Source: Actinomycetota bacterium (GTDB lineage: Bacteria > Actinomycetota > Actinomycetes > Nanopelagicales > Nanopelagicaceae). From it: DNA of 39,309 nucleotides. The notes under the pieces are model-generated. The model ran no database searches. It was not told the origin of the DNA and saw only the letters and a list, made by a program, of their open reading frames with translations. Positions 29,420-38,569 of the stretch are shown piece after piece (position 1 is the first letter of the stretch; every line of letters starts with the position of its first letter). The translations under genes were made by a program, and so were the position numbers. The stretch covers positions 1 to 39,309 of the forward strand of contig RFMS01000120.1 in assembly GCA_009927575.1 (NCBI GenBank). The letters are read 5' to 3'.

Positions 29420-30499
29420 TTAAATGTTGTCGAAGACCTTTATTGCACCCAAATAGCAAGCAACCCACGTTCGCTGATGTATTGATTCAAAAGTAACGCC
29501 AATTGGCTGTTCGCACACTTTAATTGTTTGTAAGATGGCGAAATCGCTAGTTCTTATTTTCGAGACTGTTCCACTATTAAAGTTCACAACAAAGAGAGCC
29601 GTCCCATCAGAAGAGATATCTAGACTTCGTGTTGCCGCGCCAGTTTTCACAGAATTAACAACTTTATTTTGTGTCCTATCGTAGGCAACAACTTGACCGC
29701 TTTTATTAAGAGTTGCATAGATCGTGTTTTGATCCGGTGACAAAACGAGCGCACGCGGATTGACACCAATAGTAAGTTTCTTAACTGTAAATTTTTGCAA
29801 ATCAATTTGATGGATAACTGAGCCACCCATCTGGGCTACGAATGCGTATCGAGAGTCTTTTGATACGACTATTCCTCGGGGATAAGGGCCAATTTTGATT
29901 ATTTTAATGATCTTCTGAGTTGCAACGTCTAGTACATAGAGATCGTAAGAACACCAGTTACTTACTAAAACATATTTATTATCAGGAGTTACTTTCACTA
30001 CTTTTGGAACTGTTCCCACTTTATAAGCGGCATCTATTGAGTAAGTACTGAGGTTGATTCGGTAGAGAAAACTGCGATCGTATCCAGAAGTGGGCGAGCA
30101 GACATCATGGCCTTCTTTTGTAAAACCTTTGCCATACATGGCGTAGTTAGTGACGTAGAGATATTTATTGTCGGGCGAGAATGCACCTTCAACTGGTGCA
30201 CCTTGATGTGTTCCCGAGTACCCGGTAAATCCAAGCTTGGTGAGATCAACTCGATCAGGGATAGTAGCGAGAAGTTCCATAGTTTCTGCGTTGTACAAAG
30301 TTACTGAATGTCGATACATCATGTTATGTGCGCTAATTAATCCATTTGATGATGCAACTGATTTTGGTCGTATTTCGCCGGTGATGGTTTTAATCAGCAC
30401 CATCTTTGAATCCTGCGAAAGTGTTTCAGCTGAAGCTGTATGAAAAGATGCTGTTAAAACAATACTCAAAAGAAATAAAAAGTGGCGCAGCTTTTTCAC
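29420..30499 (-). CDS. Secreted YVTN-type beta-propeller protein
   Basis: A 359-aa exported protein with a signal peptide (MKKLRHFLFLLSIVLTASFH, cut near ASA) and seven or so beta-propeller blades. The 40-residue repeat of surface-layer/YncE type is seen in AFSPDNKYLYVTN, KVTPDNKYVLVSNWCSYDLYVLD, VVSKDSRYAFVAQMGGSVIHQID, VLSPDQNTIYATLNKSGQVVAYD and ISSDGTALFVVNFNSGTVSKI. There are a few Cys pairs that could form disulfides. Such propellers bind proteins, ligands or quinones, but no catalytic site is evident. The start is GTG 30499, which lies inside a strong hairpin (see the terminator entry). Whether the real start is there is uncertain, but the signal peptide begins exactly at that codon. 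Confidence 0.85.
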   Translation of the reverse strand: MKKLRHFLFLLSIVLTASFHTASAETLSQDSKMVLIKTITGEIRPKSVASSNGLISAHNMMYRHSVTLYNAETMELLATIPDRVDLTKLGFTGYSGTHQGAPVEGAFSPDNKYLYVTNYAMYGKGFTKEGHDVCSPTSGYDRSFLYRINLSTYSIDAAYKVGTVPKVVKVTPDNKYVLVSNWCSYDLYVLDVATQKIIKIIKIGPYPRGIVVSKDSRYAFVAQMGGSVIHQIDLQKFTVKKLTIGVNPRALVLSPDQNTIYATLNKSGQVVAYDRTQNKVVNSVKTGAATRSLDISSDGTALFVVNFNSGTVSKIRTSDFAILQTIKVCEQPIGVTFESIHQRTWVACYLGAIKVFDNI

Positions 30500-30508
30500 T
30501 GCGCCACT
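30471..30508 (-). terminator. Intrinsic terminator-like hairpin spanning a start codon
   Basis: On the - strand a perfect 10-bp stem AGTGGCGCAG/CTGCGCCACT encloses the loop TGAAAAAG and is followed by TTTTATTTCTTTT. It lies 19 bp after the stop of the acidic membrane protein gene and fits a Rho-independent terminator for it. The 3' half and the T tract are also codons 3-9 of the beta-propeller gene, whose GTG start sits at the top of the 5' arm. The + strand has no matching T tract, so it is directional. Confidence 0.7.
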
Positions 30509-30526
30509 CTAACTTAATGAATTTTT

Positions 30527-30979
30527 TTAATCGTCTCCGTTGGGACCATCATCATGACCAAACCCATCACCGTCACCATGAGGAGGGCGTGGATGGTTTG
30601 GATCAAACTTCCCATCTCGATGTCGATTGGCACCGGTCCAATTATCACCATCAGGATCAACACCTTGACCAGGTCCACCTTGTGGTCCGCCCGTAATAGT
30701 AGGAGCGGGGAGATTGCTATTTTGATTTGGATCGCTCTGTTGGCTAACTAAAGTGTCATCAATCGCAGACGAGCCATCTGATTTTTGATTGATGCCATAG
30801 GCAGCTGCCGCGCCAACAATAGCTAGCGCTGCAACGATTGGGACAACTCGATTTCTCTTGAAAGAACTCTTTGTTGAACTTTCTAGAGGAGAATTTTCTT
30901 GCGAGTGTGAATCATCATTAACTTTTGCAAACCATTCAGGTTGGTTCTCTGAATGTGGTGAATTGGGTTGTTGTTCCAT
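30527..30979 (-). CDS. Single-pass membrane protein with Asp/Gly/Pro-rich extracellular tail, function unknown
   Basis: A 150-aa protein not assigned to any family. It has a hydrophilic N-terminal region rich in Asn/Ser/Glu (about 40 aa), a basic KRNR followed by one membrane helix VVPIVAALAIVGAAAAYG, then an outside linker and a tail of repeated Gly, Pro, Asp and His. The tail has GGPQGGPGQ, DPDGDNW and a final DGDGFGHDDGPNGDD. The DxDGDxW and DGDG stretches resemble Ca2+-binding loops, but no full EF-hand is present. Topology N-in/C-out is inferred from the positive charges. It is the first gene before the terminator hairpin and the secreted propeller, and is divergent from ctaB (75 bp). 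Confidence 0.7.
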   Translation of the reverse strand: MEQQPNSPHSENQPEWFAKVNDDSHSQENSPLESSTKSSFKRNRVVPIVAALAIVGAAAAYGINQKSDGSSAIDDTLVSQQSDPNQNSNLPAPTITGGPQGGPGQGVDPDGDNWTGANRHRDGKFDPNHPRPPHGDGDGFGHDDGPNGDD

Positions 30980-31054
30980 GCCAGAAGAGTAAAGAAATTT
31001 CCTGAGAGAAAACTGCGAACCACGATGGGATTGGCTGGGTTGTAGGGTGGGCAG

Positions 31055-31921
31055 GTGAAGGTCGCAGCACCATATATCGCTCTGATGAAGTTACGAGTTG
31101 TCGAGTTGTTGCTCGTAACCACACTTCCAGCGCTCTTTCTCGCCTCGCGAGGTCTTCCTCCTCTTGGCGTTTCGATAGCGACGCTTATCGGGGGCACTCT
31201 GGCAGCCGGAGCGGCCAATGCATTCAACATGGTGATTGAGAGTGACAGTGATCGACTAATGGGTAGAACTGCGCATCGACCGATTGCAAATAAAGATATT
31301 TCGGAAGGTCGCGCACTTGCTTTTGCATTTTCAATCTCACTTATTGCTTTGGCAATAATGTTTGCTTTCACCAACCTCTTAGCAACCGGGCTAACGATTT
31401 CAGCGATTACCTATTACGTTTTTATCTACACGATTGCGTTGAAACGTCGGACATCACAGAACATCGTTTGGGGCGGTATCGCCGGTTGTTTCCCAGTAGT
31501 CATCGGCTGGTCTGCAGTAACTGGTTCGTTAGCTTCACCAGCTCTCTGGTTCTTTCTCCTTATTTTCTTCTGGACACCTCCTCATTTTTGGGCGTTAGCC
31601 ATCAAATACAAAGATGACTATGAAGCTGCTGGAATCCCGATGTTGCCGGTAGTAGCAACTCAGAAAAATGTTTCAACCCAAATGTGGTTTCACACGCTAG
31701 CAATGACGGTCACTTCATTCATTGTGTTACAGAGCGCAGATTTCCCTAAAGTTTTTTATCTTGCCAATGCTCTTCTCAACCTATTTTTTATCTGGCTTAT
31801 GAGCAAGATGCGTGGGGAAAAAATTCAGATTGAACGAGCTGCGATAAAAATTTTCCACGGTTCAATCACGTATCTCACGCTTTATTCATTGATGCTGATT
31901 CTTGGGGCGTTTTATGTCTAA
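31055..31921 (+). CDS. ctaB: Heme O synthase (protoheme IX farnesyltransferase)
   Basis: A 288-aa UbiA-type prenyltransferase that adds farnesyl to heme B to make heme O, the precursor of heme A for aa3-type cytochrome c oxidase. It has about nine membrane helices. Diagnostic stretches are [42 protein letters not shown] with the Mg-diphosphate Asp motif, and [21 protein letters not shown]-like (seen as [20 protein letters not shown]) for the second prenyl-binding motif. GTG 31055 is the start with a GGGTGGGCAG upstream. The stop overlaps the next ABC gene by 8 bp. Together with cydABDC it implies two terminal oxidases in this organism. Confidence 0.95.
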   Translation: [288 protein letters not shown]

Positions 31922-32843
31922 TGAACGTTCGTTAGCGATAGCAGTTGATGACCTATCGAAAAAATATGGTGATCAGGTAGCGCTTTCTCATGCAACTTTC
32001 CACGTTCCTCTCGGAACTATTTGTGGCTTTGTTGGACCAAATGGTTCTGGCAAAACCACAACAATTCGTATGTTGCTGGGTTTAATTAGCTCAAGCGGTG
32101 GAACGGCGAAAATCTTGGGTGAATCAATCGCGCATCCAGAAAAATATCTCCCACGAGTCGGTGCAATGATTGAAGGACCAGCGTTCTATCCAGCGCTAAC
32201 CGGAAAAGAGAATCTCAATGTGCTGGCAACTTTAGGTGGTTACCCATTAGATCGAGTAGATCAATTGCTTCACAAAGTTGGGCTTGGAGATCGTGGCGAT
32301 TCAAAATATAAAACGTATTCATTAGGCATGAAGCAAAGGTTGGGAATCGCAGCAGCATTGCTTCCGAATCCACAATTATTGATTTTGGATGAGCCGACTA
32401 ATGGTTTAGATCCTGCAGGGATTCATGAAATTCGAGAATTGCTTCGTTCATTGGCTCAAGATGGCATCACTGTATTTGTCTCATCGCACTTATTAAGTGA
32501 GATAGAAATGATTAGTGAGTATCTCGTGATGCTCCGAGACGGAAAGGTTATTTTCTTCGGCAAAACCACTGATCTATTGGAGCGACAGCGACCAACGCTT
32601 GTTGTAAAGCCGGAGAAGGAAGATGATCTAGAACGTTTGCGGCAACTGTCAGAAAAGTTAGGTCATCGAGCTACGGTCAGCAACGGCCAACTTCATATCG
32701 ACGCTGAAGGTAATTGGTCTGCTCCATTCAATAGAGCGGCATTTGAATCTGGCATCACACTATCGAGCATTGCTGTAGTACTACCTACTCTCGAAGAGAC
32801 ATTCTTTGAGATGACTTCTAATCAGAGCGGAGGTCAGCAGTGA
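31914..32843 (+). CDS. ABC transporter ATP-binding protein
   Basis: A 309-aa ATPase of the CcmA/BcrA-like group. Motifs: Walker A FVGPNGSGKTTTIRML, Q-loop AMIEGPAFYP, signature YSLGMKQRLGIAAALL, Walker B LLILDEPTNGLDP and switch His in FVSSHLLSEIE. The C-terminal ~90 residues are a small regulatory domain as in lantibiotic or bacitracin exporter ATPases. ATG 31914 (GGGGC upstream) overlaps the end of ctaB, and its stop overlaps the permease GTG by 4 bp, so the three genes are one transcription unit. The exported substrate is unknown. Confidence 0.93.
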   Translation: MSNERSLAIAVDDLSKKYGDQVALSHATFHVPLGTICGFVGPNGSGKTTTIRMLLGLISSSGGTAKILGESIAHPEKYLPRVGAMIEGPAFYPALTGKENLNVLATLGGYPLDRVDQLLHKVGLGDRGDSKYKTYSLGMKQRLGIAAALLPNPQLLILDEPTNGLDPAGIHEIRELLRSLAQDGITVFVSSHLLSEIEMISEYLVMLRDGKVIFFGKTTDLLERQRPTLVVKPEKEDDLERLRQLSEKLGHRATVSNGQLHIDAEGNWSAPFNRAAFESGITLSSIAVVLPTLEETFFEMTSNQSGGQQ

Positions 32844-33630
32844 TTCGAGTTATAAACGCTGAATTGCGTAAGTTGCGTAGACCAACGTTATTTCTAGGAA
32901 CTCTCGGCTCCGTTGTTGGGTTACAGTTCTTGTGACTTCACTTCTTTATTTACTTATTGATCGACCAGGTGGCAATGCTGAGCGTGGCACATTTATCTCG
33001 CGCGAAATTCTTAGCGCTGCCAACGGTTTAACAATCGGATTTTCTGCATCAGCGGGATTACTTGGAATTGTTGCGTTATGTGTCTTTGCCGCTCAGACAG
33101 CGCAGGAGTACACCTATGGCACCTTGCGGAATCTTCTCGTGCGTCAGCCTTCGCGAATGAAAATTCTCATTGGAAAGTTACTCTCTATGAGTATTTTCCA
33201 ATTGGCAATTGTTTTAGTTTCAGGAGCGGTAAGTATCGCGGTCTCATTTGCGCTTGCCCCGCATGCAAAAGTTTCTACTGACTTATGGAGCTCAAGTGCC
33301 GCCATAACTTCAGTTCTTCATACAACAATAAATGTCTTTATCTCAGCGATTGCATATGGGCTTTTTGGTATGGCATTGGGGCTTTTGTTGAGATCTCCCA
33401 TCAGTTCAATATCAATCGGAGTTCTCTGGCTCTTAATTGTTGAAGGAATTCTTGGCACTGTCTGGTCGACTGCAAATAAGTGGCTACCTGGTTCACAATT
33501 TAGCAACGTTGCTCAAGGCGGATCGGCTGAGATTTCTTACTCATATTCCGTGGCTGCAACCACCGTGTACCTCGTAATAATAAGTATCGCGGCAGCATCA
33601 CTTTTTAAGAAGCGAGACGTCTCTAACTAG
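32840..33630 (+). CDS. ABC-2 family transporter permease, frame broken
   Basis: A 263-aa membrane partner of the preceding ATPase with about six hydrophobic segments. The track shows only the part from 32932, but GTG 32840 (GTGA overlap with the ATPase stop) opens VIRVINAELRKLRRPTLFLG, the usual cytoplasmic N-terminus and first helix, which breaks at a GGG run (32918-32920). Adding one G gives GSVVGVTVLVTSLLYLLIDRPGGN. Later helices include GLLGIVALCVFAAQTAQEYTYGT, with the QEYTYGTLRNLL(V)RQPSR cytoplasmic loop typical of ABC2_membrane_4-like exporters, and VAATTVYLVIISIAAASLFKKRD at the end. The substrate is unknown. Confidence 0.88.
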
Positions 33631-33694
33631 ACACAAGCCAGATTTCCCAAGCGAATCTCCTTTCAGGCTTTATTCTTTTCCAGTTCCCTAAATT

Positions 33695-33712
33695 CCCCGA
33701 GGGGTATAAGTG
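33695..33712 (+). promoter_or_regulatory. Ribosome-binding site of the NlpC/P60 gene within a short GC hairpin
   Basis: The strong site GAGGGG (33699-33704) sits five bases before the GTG start and can pair with CCCC at 33695-33698, so the leader could fold to hide it. The stem is only four base pairs and the loop is tiny, so this is weak. The 79-nt gap to the previous gene holds no recognisable riboswitch. Confidence 0.35.
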
Positions 33713-34915
33713 ATACGTAATAGTTCGTTTCGAGCGGTAGCAATCGCGCTCACTATTTCACTCTCATCCTCGGCCATTGCATATGCGGTTCCAAAACCAA
33801 CGCAGGCAGAAATTGATGCTGCAAAGAAAGCGGAAGCTGCGAAAAAAGCCGCAGCAGATAAACAGAAAGCTGCGCTAGACCAAGCAAATAAAACATTGCG
33901 ACAACTCACGGCGATTGCTCGCTCGGCTGAAGCTAAATATCAAGCGGCTCTTAAAGAATTAGCGCAAGCCACAAAAGTTGCTCACGCTGCTGCAGTCCAT
34001 GCTCAATTGGCTTCGGAAGCGGTAAACGCGACACATCGAGAAATTGGAAAACTCGCAACCAATGCGTACATCATGGGTTCTGGATTTACTGACCTTAATT
34101 CGTTATTGAATTCAGATGGACCACAAGATCTCATTGATCGACTCAACACGCTAGATCGACTTGGTGCAACTAATTCGACTGCACTCAAAAGATTTAAAGC
34201 TGCTGAAGAGGTAGCGATTGCTGCAAAGAAAGAAGCAGATTCCGCGAAAGAAGCACAACAAAGAGCAACTGAGAAAGTTGCAGCAGCAAAGAAGGTTGCG
34301 GATGATGCGAGAGCAACTCAACAGAAAGAAGTAAATCGTCTGCAAAAGATTCAAGATCAACTTCTCAAAGATCTTGAATCAGCGCGTAAAGTTCGACTGA
34401 CATTAGAGCAACAACGACAATTGGCACTTCTTGAAGAAGCAAACGCTGATCAAGCAGGGCAGACGAAAAATCAAGCGAAGATTTGGCCAGATATTGGTTT
34501 CCCTTCGAAGGCCATTATTCGATCAACGGAATCACAACGACTTCGAGCAGTTGAGTACGCCAAGAAACAAGTTCTGGCACGTAAGCCTTATATCTGGGGA
34601 ACGGAAGGGCCAAACTCATTTGATTGTTCTGGTTTGGTTTTTGCTGCATACAGGAACGCAGGACTTGGCTGGCCACAATGGGATCGCCTTAACTCGTCGC
34701 TCTATTTCAGCACGACAAAACATATTCCGCTCAATGCGATAGAACCTGGCGATTTACTGTTCTACTCCTATAAAGGAACCGTGAACACAATTCATCACAT
34801 CACTATTTATGCTGGAAACGGAATGATGTGGGAAGCAAATTCAAAGGGCAAAGGCTTGCTCTACTCAAGCATTTACAGCATTAATGGGTTAATGCCATAC
34901 GGAGGCCGGGTCTAA
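33710..34915 (+). CDS. NlpC/P60-family peptidoglycan hydrolase with N-terminal coiled coil (RipA-like)
   Basis: A 401-aa exported cell-wall hydrolase. It has a signal peptide (SFRAVAIALTISLSSSAIAY, cut near AYA) followed by a ~240-residue Ala/Lys/Gln/Glu coiled coil (for example AAKKAEAAKKAAADKQKAAL), then a C-terminal NlpC/P60 domain from about residue 280. Catalytic residues are Cys in PNSFDCSGLVFAAY, His in IHHITIYAG, and a third polar residue in WEANSKGKG. It likely cleaves the D-Glu-mDAP type bond in stem peptides during cell separation, as in mycobacterial RipA, with the coiled coil regulating the active site. GTG 33710 has GAGGGG five bases upstream. tilS follows after 9 bp. Confidence 0.93.
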   Translation: MIRNSSFRAVAIALTISLSSSAIAYAVPKPTQAEIDAAKKAEAAKKAAADKQKAALDQANKTLRQLTAIARSAEAKYQAALKELAQATKVAHAAAVHAQLASEAVNATHREIGKLATNAYIMGSGFTDLNSLLNSDGPQDLIDRLNTLDRLGATNSTALKRFKAAEEVAIAAKKEADSAKEAQQRATEKVAAAKKVADDARATQQKEVNRLQKIQDQLLKDLESARKVRLTLEQQRQLALLEEANADQAGQTKNQAKIWPDIGFPSKAIIRSTESQRLRAVEYAKKQVLARKPYIWGTEGPNSFDCSGLVFAAYRNAGLGWPQWDRLNSSLYFSTTKHIPLNAIEPGDLLFYSYKGTVNTIHHITIYAGNGMMWEANSKGKGLLYSSIYSINGLMPYGGRV

Positions 34916-34924
34916 TCTTCTCCT

Positions 34925-35899
34925 GTGGGAGAGACAAGCGCTTCATATCAAATTCGAAGTTCAATTCGTAGCGCGCTGGAATTTTCTGCTCCTGGTGATC
35001 GTGTCCTGGTTGGCGTTTCTGGTGGTGCAGATTCATTAGCGCTCGCGCAAGGGTTAATTCTCGAGGCAGAAGAGTTTGCAATTCAACCCATTGCAATCAT
35101 TATTGATCATCAACTTCAAAAAAATTCTCATGAAGTTGCTCTATCAACGGAAAAAATATTAATAGGAATTGGGTATACAGATGTACGGATTATCAAAGTT
35201 AGCGTTGATGGTCGTGATGGCATGGAAGCATCTGCTCGTCGCGCTCGGTACTCAGCATTTGAAGACGTTGCCCGGGCAGTTGACGCGACACTTTTCTTAT
35301 TAGGTCACACCAAGGATGATCAAGCAGAGACTGTTTTGTTGGGACTTGCACGTGGTTCCGGAACCCGTTCCTTATCAGGAATGGCGGAACAATATGGAAT
35401 CTTTTTCAGACCGCTATTAGCAATTACTCGCGAACAAACGATTCGTGCTTGTGAGGAATGGAAGCTTTCTCCGTGGTCAGATCCACACAATGACGATTTT
35501 CAATATACGAGAGTTAGGGTCAGAAAGAACGTTCTTCCTACGATTGAACGAGAACTTGGTCCTGGAATCGTTGATGCGTTAGTGAGAAGTGCGAAATTAC
35601 TTCGCGATGATGCGGATGCGCTTGATGAATGGAGCGCATCGCTCTTTTCGGGAATGAATCCACTCGATTTAGATGTTGTAGCCCTTGAATCCCTTCCGCG
35701 AGCGGTCCGAACTCGAGTCTTGCGTCTGGCGATTTATGCGGCGGGAGCTCCTGCCGGATCGCTCAACGCCGAGCACATTGCTCCGGTAGAGGCCATGGTC
35801 TCGGCGTGGCGCGGCCAAGGCGAGTGCTCACTTCCGGGCGGTGTGAAGGTTCAACGAATTTCGGGCAGACTTTCGCTCCTTCGACCGAACCAGAATTAA
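34925..35899 (+). CDS. tilS: tRNA(Ile)-lysidine synthase
   Basis: A 324-aa N-type ATP pyrophosphatase that puts lysine on C34 of tRNA-Ile(CAU) so that it reads AUA. It has the PP-loop VLVGVSGGADSLALA, then IIDHQLQKNS, ARRARYSAFEDVARA, LLGHTKDDQAETVLLGLARGSG and DPHNDDFQYTRVRVRKNVLP, all TilS signatures. The C-terminal part is a shortened substrate-binding domain, as usual in actinobacteria. GTG 34925 follows the NlpC/P60 stop by 9 bp. It is the usual neighbour of hpt and ftsH. The codon AUA is used in this window (for example in tilS itself), so the enzyme is needed. Confidence 0.95.
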   Translation: MGETSASYQIRSSIRSALEFSAPGDRVLVGVSGGADSLALAQGLILEAEEFAIQPIAIIIDHQLQKNSHEVALSTEKILIGIGYTDVRIIKVSVDGRDGMEASARRARYSAFEDVARAVDATLFLLGHTKDDQAETVLLGLARGSGTRSLSGMAEQYGIFFRPLLAITREQTIRACEEWKLSPWSDPHNDDFQYTRVRVRKNVLPTIERELGPGIVDALVRSAKLLRDDADALDEWSASLFSGMNPLDLDVVALESLPRAVRTRVLRLAIYAAGAPAGSLNAEHIAPVEAMVSAWRGQGECSLPGGVKVQRISGRLSLLRPNQN

Positions 35900-35901
35900 C
35901 A

Positions 35902-35947
35902 CCGGGAACTAATAAACCCGGGCATTAATGAGTACTCGTCATTAATG
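35902..35947 (+). repeat. Two adjacent inverted repeats between tilS and hpt
   Basis: CCGGG (35902-35906) pairs with CCCGG (35917-35921), and right after it CATTAATGA (35923-35931) pairs with TCATTAATG (35939-35947) around the loop GTACTCG. No T tract follows. The 72-bp gap is unusually large for this operon. A regulatory RNA element or operator is possible but unproven. Confidence 0.45.
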
Positions 35948-35971
35948 ATTAACGCACGATAGGGAGATAAC

Positions 35972-36523
35972 GTGGATTTAGAAGCAATCAAAGGCGACAT
36001 TGAACGCGTCATTGTTTCTGAAGACGATCTTCACAAGCGAATGAAAGAACTCGCTGCGCAAATTACCTCGGATTACAAAGATCGAGATCTCCTTTTAATT
36101 GGCGTACTTAAAGGCGCAGTGATGGCGATGGCTGATCTATCTCGGTACATCCAACGTCATGTTGATATGGATTGGATGGCGGTCTCCTCCTACGGTTCTG
36201 GAACTAAATCAAGTGGCGTTGTACGAATTTTGAAAGATCTCGATCGCGATATTACTGGTCGTGAAGTTTTGATTATTGAAGATATTGTCGATACCGGGCT
36301 CACGCTTTCATGGTTGCGTTCAAATCTAGAATCACGTGGCGCAAAGAGCGTGGAGATTTTGACAGTCCTCCGTAAACCTACAGCTGCAAAAGTGGAAGTA
36401 AATGTTAAGTATGTTGGATTCGATATCCCGCCAGATTTCGTAATTGGTTACGGTCTGGATTTTGATGAGAAATATCGCAATCTGCCTTTTATCGCCGTGC
36501 TCGCAAAGCACATGTATGAATGA
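35972..36523 (+). CDS. hpt: Hypoxanthine(-guanine) phosphoribosyltransferase
   Basis: A 183-aa purine-salvage enzyme that joins hypoxanthine or guanine to PRPP to give IMP or GMP. The PRPP-binding motif VLIIEDIVDTGLTLSWL, the SYGSGTKSSG flexible loop, VGFDIPPDFVIGYGLDFDEKYRNLP and LIGVLKGAVMAMADL are all typical. GTG 35972 has GGGAGA upstream. It sits in the conserved tilS-hpt-ftsH-folE order. Its IMP/GMP products connect to guaB1 at 22.5 kb. Length is normal for the family. Confidence 0.96.
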   Translation: MDLEAIKGDIERVIVSEDDLHKRMKELAAQITSDYKDRDLLLIGVLKGAVMAMADLSRYIQRHVDMDWMAVSSYGSGTKSSGVVRILKDLDRDITGREVLIIEDIVDTGLTLSWLRSNLESRGAKSVEILTVLRKPTAAKVEVNVKYVGFDIPPDFVIGYGLDFDEKYRNLPFIAVLAKHMYE

Positions 36524-36532
36524 TTGTGACTT

Positions 36533-38569
36533 ATGACCGACGATAAAAAGAGCAAGAAAAAAGTTAAAGAGAATAAAACCGGCAACAAACTTCCTGATCC
36601 AAATCGGGTAAGAAAAGTTGCTCGGCGACCACTTTTCTGGATCTTGTTAGCGATAGTCGGAGTAACGCTATTTGGCCAAATATCTAATGGCGGAAATCAG
36701 TACACCAAAGTTTCGACCTCGGCAGTGATCGCAGCGATCTCCAATAATGATGTGGAATCTGCGATTGTTGTTGATCGAGATCAAGTAGTTCGAGCCATTT
36801 TGAAGCCTGGAAAGGCGATAAAAGGCGCGACAAAAATTGAAGCGTCATATGTGACTGGGCAAGAGCCACTCATTGTTGAGCTCCTTACAAGTAATCCACC
36901 GCCAAAGGAATGGAATGTTTCCGTTCCGCACCAGAACCTTTTTATTTCGCTAATTTTCTCGATGTTGCCGTTCATCATCATCGCTTTAGTTTTCTTTATG
37001 TTGATGGGGAATGCGCAAGGCGGAAATCGCGTATTTTCATTTGGTCGCTCTCGCGCAAAATTGCAATCACCTGATGCACCGAAAACTACCTTTGCAGATG
37101 TTGCCGGTGCAGATGAAGCGGTTGAAGAATTACGAGAGATAAAAGATTTCTTGGCAGATCCGAAGAAGTATCAGGAAATTGGCGCAAAGATTCCAAAAGG
37201 TGTTCTACTTTTTGGCCCGCCTGGAACTGGAAAGACACTGTTGGCTCGAGCTGTTGCAGGCGAAGCAAAAGTTCCGTTCTATTCAATATCAGGATCAGAC
37301 TTTGTTGAAATGTTTGTTGGTGTTGGTGCAGCGAGAGTTCGCGATTTATTTAATCAAGCGAAAGCACATGCACCTGCGATTGTTTTCGTCGATGAAATCG
37401 ATGCGGTTGGCCGGCAACGTGGCGCAGGTTTAGGTGGTGGTCATGATGAGCGCGAACAGACGCTCAATCAATTGTTGGTTGAAATGGATGGCTTTGAAGC
37501 CAATGGTTCTGTCATTCTCATTGCTGCAACGAACCGTCCAGATGTTTTAGATCCAGCTCTTCTTCGTCCTGGCCGCTTTGATCGCCAAATAGGAATTGAT
37601 AGACCAGACTTAAAAGGTCGAGAAGCAATTCTCAAAGTTCATGCAAAGAACAAACCACTTGCAGAAGACGTTGATTTACTTGGGTTTGCGCGCAGGACTC
37701 CAGGGTTTACGGGTGCGGATCTGGCGAATGTTCTTAATGAAGCAGCGCTTTTGACTGCACGTGAAAATGCAAAAGTAATTACCAATAAATCGCTCGATGA
37801 ATCCATCGATCGTGTAATGGCAGGCCCGCAACGCAAGAGCCGATTAATGAGTGAAGAAGAACGAAGAATTACTGCGTATCACGAAGGCGGACACGCGCTC
37901 GTTGCACATGCGTTGCCTCATACAGATCCGGTTCACAAAATTACGATTATGCCGCGCGGACATGCGCTGGGTTACACCATGGTTCTGCCAGATGAAGATA
38001 AGTACTCAACTTCTCGTAACCAAATGCTCGATCAATTGGCATACACAATGGGTGGCCGCGCTGCTGAAGAGTTGGTATTCCATGATCCAACTACTGGCGC
38101 TGCAAACGATATTGAGAAAGCAACCACGCTGGCTCGTGCAATGGTCACGATGTATGGCATGACAGAGAAACTTGGTGCAATCAAACTTGGAACATCCGAC
38201 TCCGCACCATTCCTCGGCCGAGATTTTGCGCATCAACGTGATTACTCAGAAAACGTTGCAGCAATCGTTGATCAAGAAATTCGACAATTGATTGAAGATG
38301 CTCATCAAGAAGCCTACGAAATTCTTGTCCAAAATCGAGCAACACTTGATGCGTTGGTAGAAGAGTTGATGGAGAAAGAGACTCTCAATAAAGAAGAGAT
38401 CGCGAAAATATTTGCCAAAGTAAATGGCAGACCACCACGTCCAGCTTGGACAGGTTCTCCGCTTCGTAAACCTTCGTCACTTCCGCCTATTGAAATAAAA
38501 GAACGAGCCAATGAAAGTGATGATGTGAAGAAACCACGGAAAAAGCGAGCTCAAAAGAGCGACGAATGA
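36533..38569 (+). CDS. ftsH: ATP-dependent zinc metalloprotease FtsH
   Basis: A 678-aa membrane-bound AAA+ protease that degrades misassembled membrane proteins and short-lived regulators. It has a basic cytoplasmic N-tail, first membrane helix at about residues 33-49, an external domain, and a second helix at about 138-158 ([20 protein letters not shown]). The AAA domain has Walker A GPPGTGKT (about 227), Walker B IVFVDEID, and the [23 protein letters not shown]. The zinc site is HEGGH (about 449) with the later Asp in [10 protein letters not shown]. The pore loop FVGVGAARV is present. The C-terminus is a Lys/Arg tail. No frame break. It overlaps folE by 4 bp and follows hpt after 9 bp. Confidence 0.98.
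   Translation: MTDDKKSKKKVKENKTGNKLPDPNRVRKVARRPLFWILLAIVGVTLFGQISNGGNQYTKVSTSAVIAAISNNDVESAIVVDRDQVVRAILKPGKAIKGATKIEASYVTGQEPLIVELLTSNPPPKEWNVSVPHQNLFISLIFSMLPFIIIALVFFMLMGNAQGGNRVFSFGRSRAKLQSPDAPKTTFADVAGADEAVEELREIKDFLADPKKYQEIGAKIPKGVLLFGPPGTGKTLLARAVAGEAKVPFYSISGSDFVEMFVGVGAARVRDLFNQAKAHAPAIVFVDEIDAVGRQRGAGLGGGHDEREQTLNQLLVEMDGFEANGSVILIAATNRPDVLDPALLRPGRFDRQIGIDRPDLKGREAILKVHAKNKPLAEDVDLLGFARRTPGFTGADLANVLNEAALLTARENAKVITNKSLDESIDRVMAGPQRKSRLMSEEERRITAYHEGGHALVAHALPHTDPVHKITIMPRGHALGYTMVLPDEDKYSTSRNQMLDQLAYTMGGRAAEELVFHDPTTGAANDIEKATTLARAMVTMYGMTEKLGAIKLGTSDSAPFLGRDFAHQRDYSENVAAIVDQEIRQLIEDAHQEAYEILVQNRATLDALVEELMEKETLNKEEIAKIFAKVNGRPPRPAWTGSPLRKPSSLPPIEIKERANESDDVKKPRKKRAQKSDE

Noticed and set aside
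30883-31374. 163-aa - strand ORF overlapping the start of ctaB
   Set aside because: Overlaps two better supported genes and has no recognisable domain.
33631-33709. Possible c-di-AMP (ydaO-type) riboswitch before the NlpC/P60 gene
   Set aside because: The class often precedes such genes in actinobacteria, but the leader here is only 79 nt and I cannot find its conserved core. Only a weak SD hairpin is visible.
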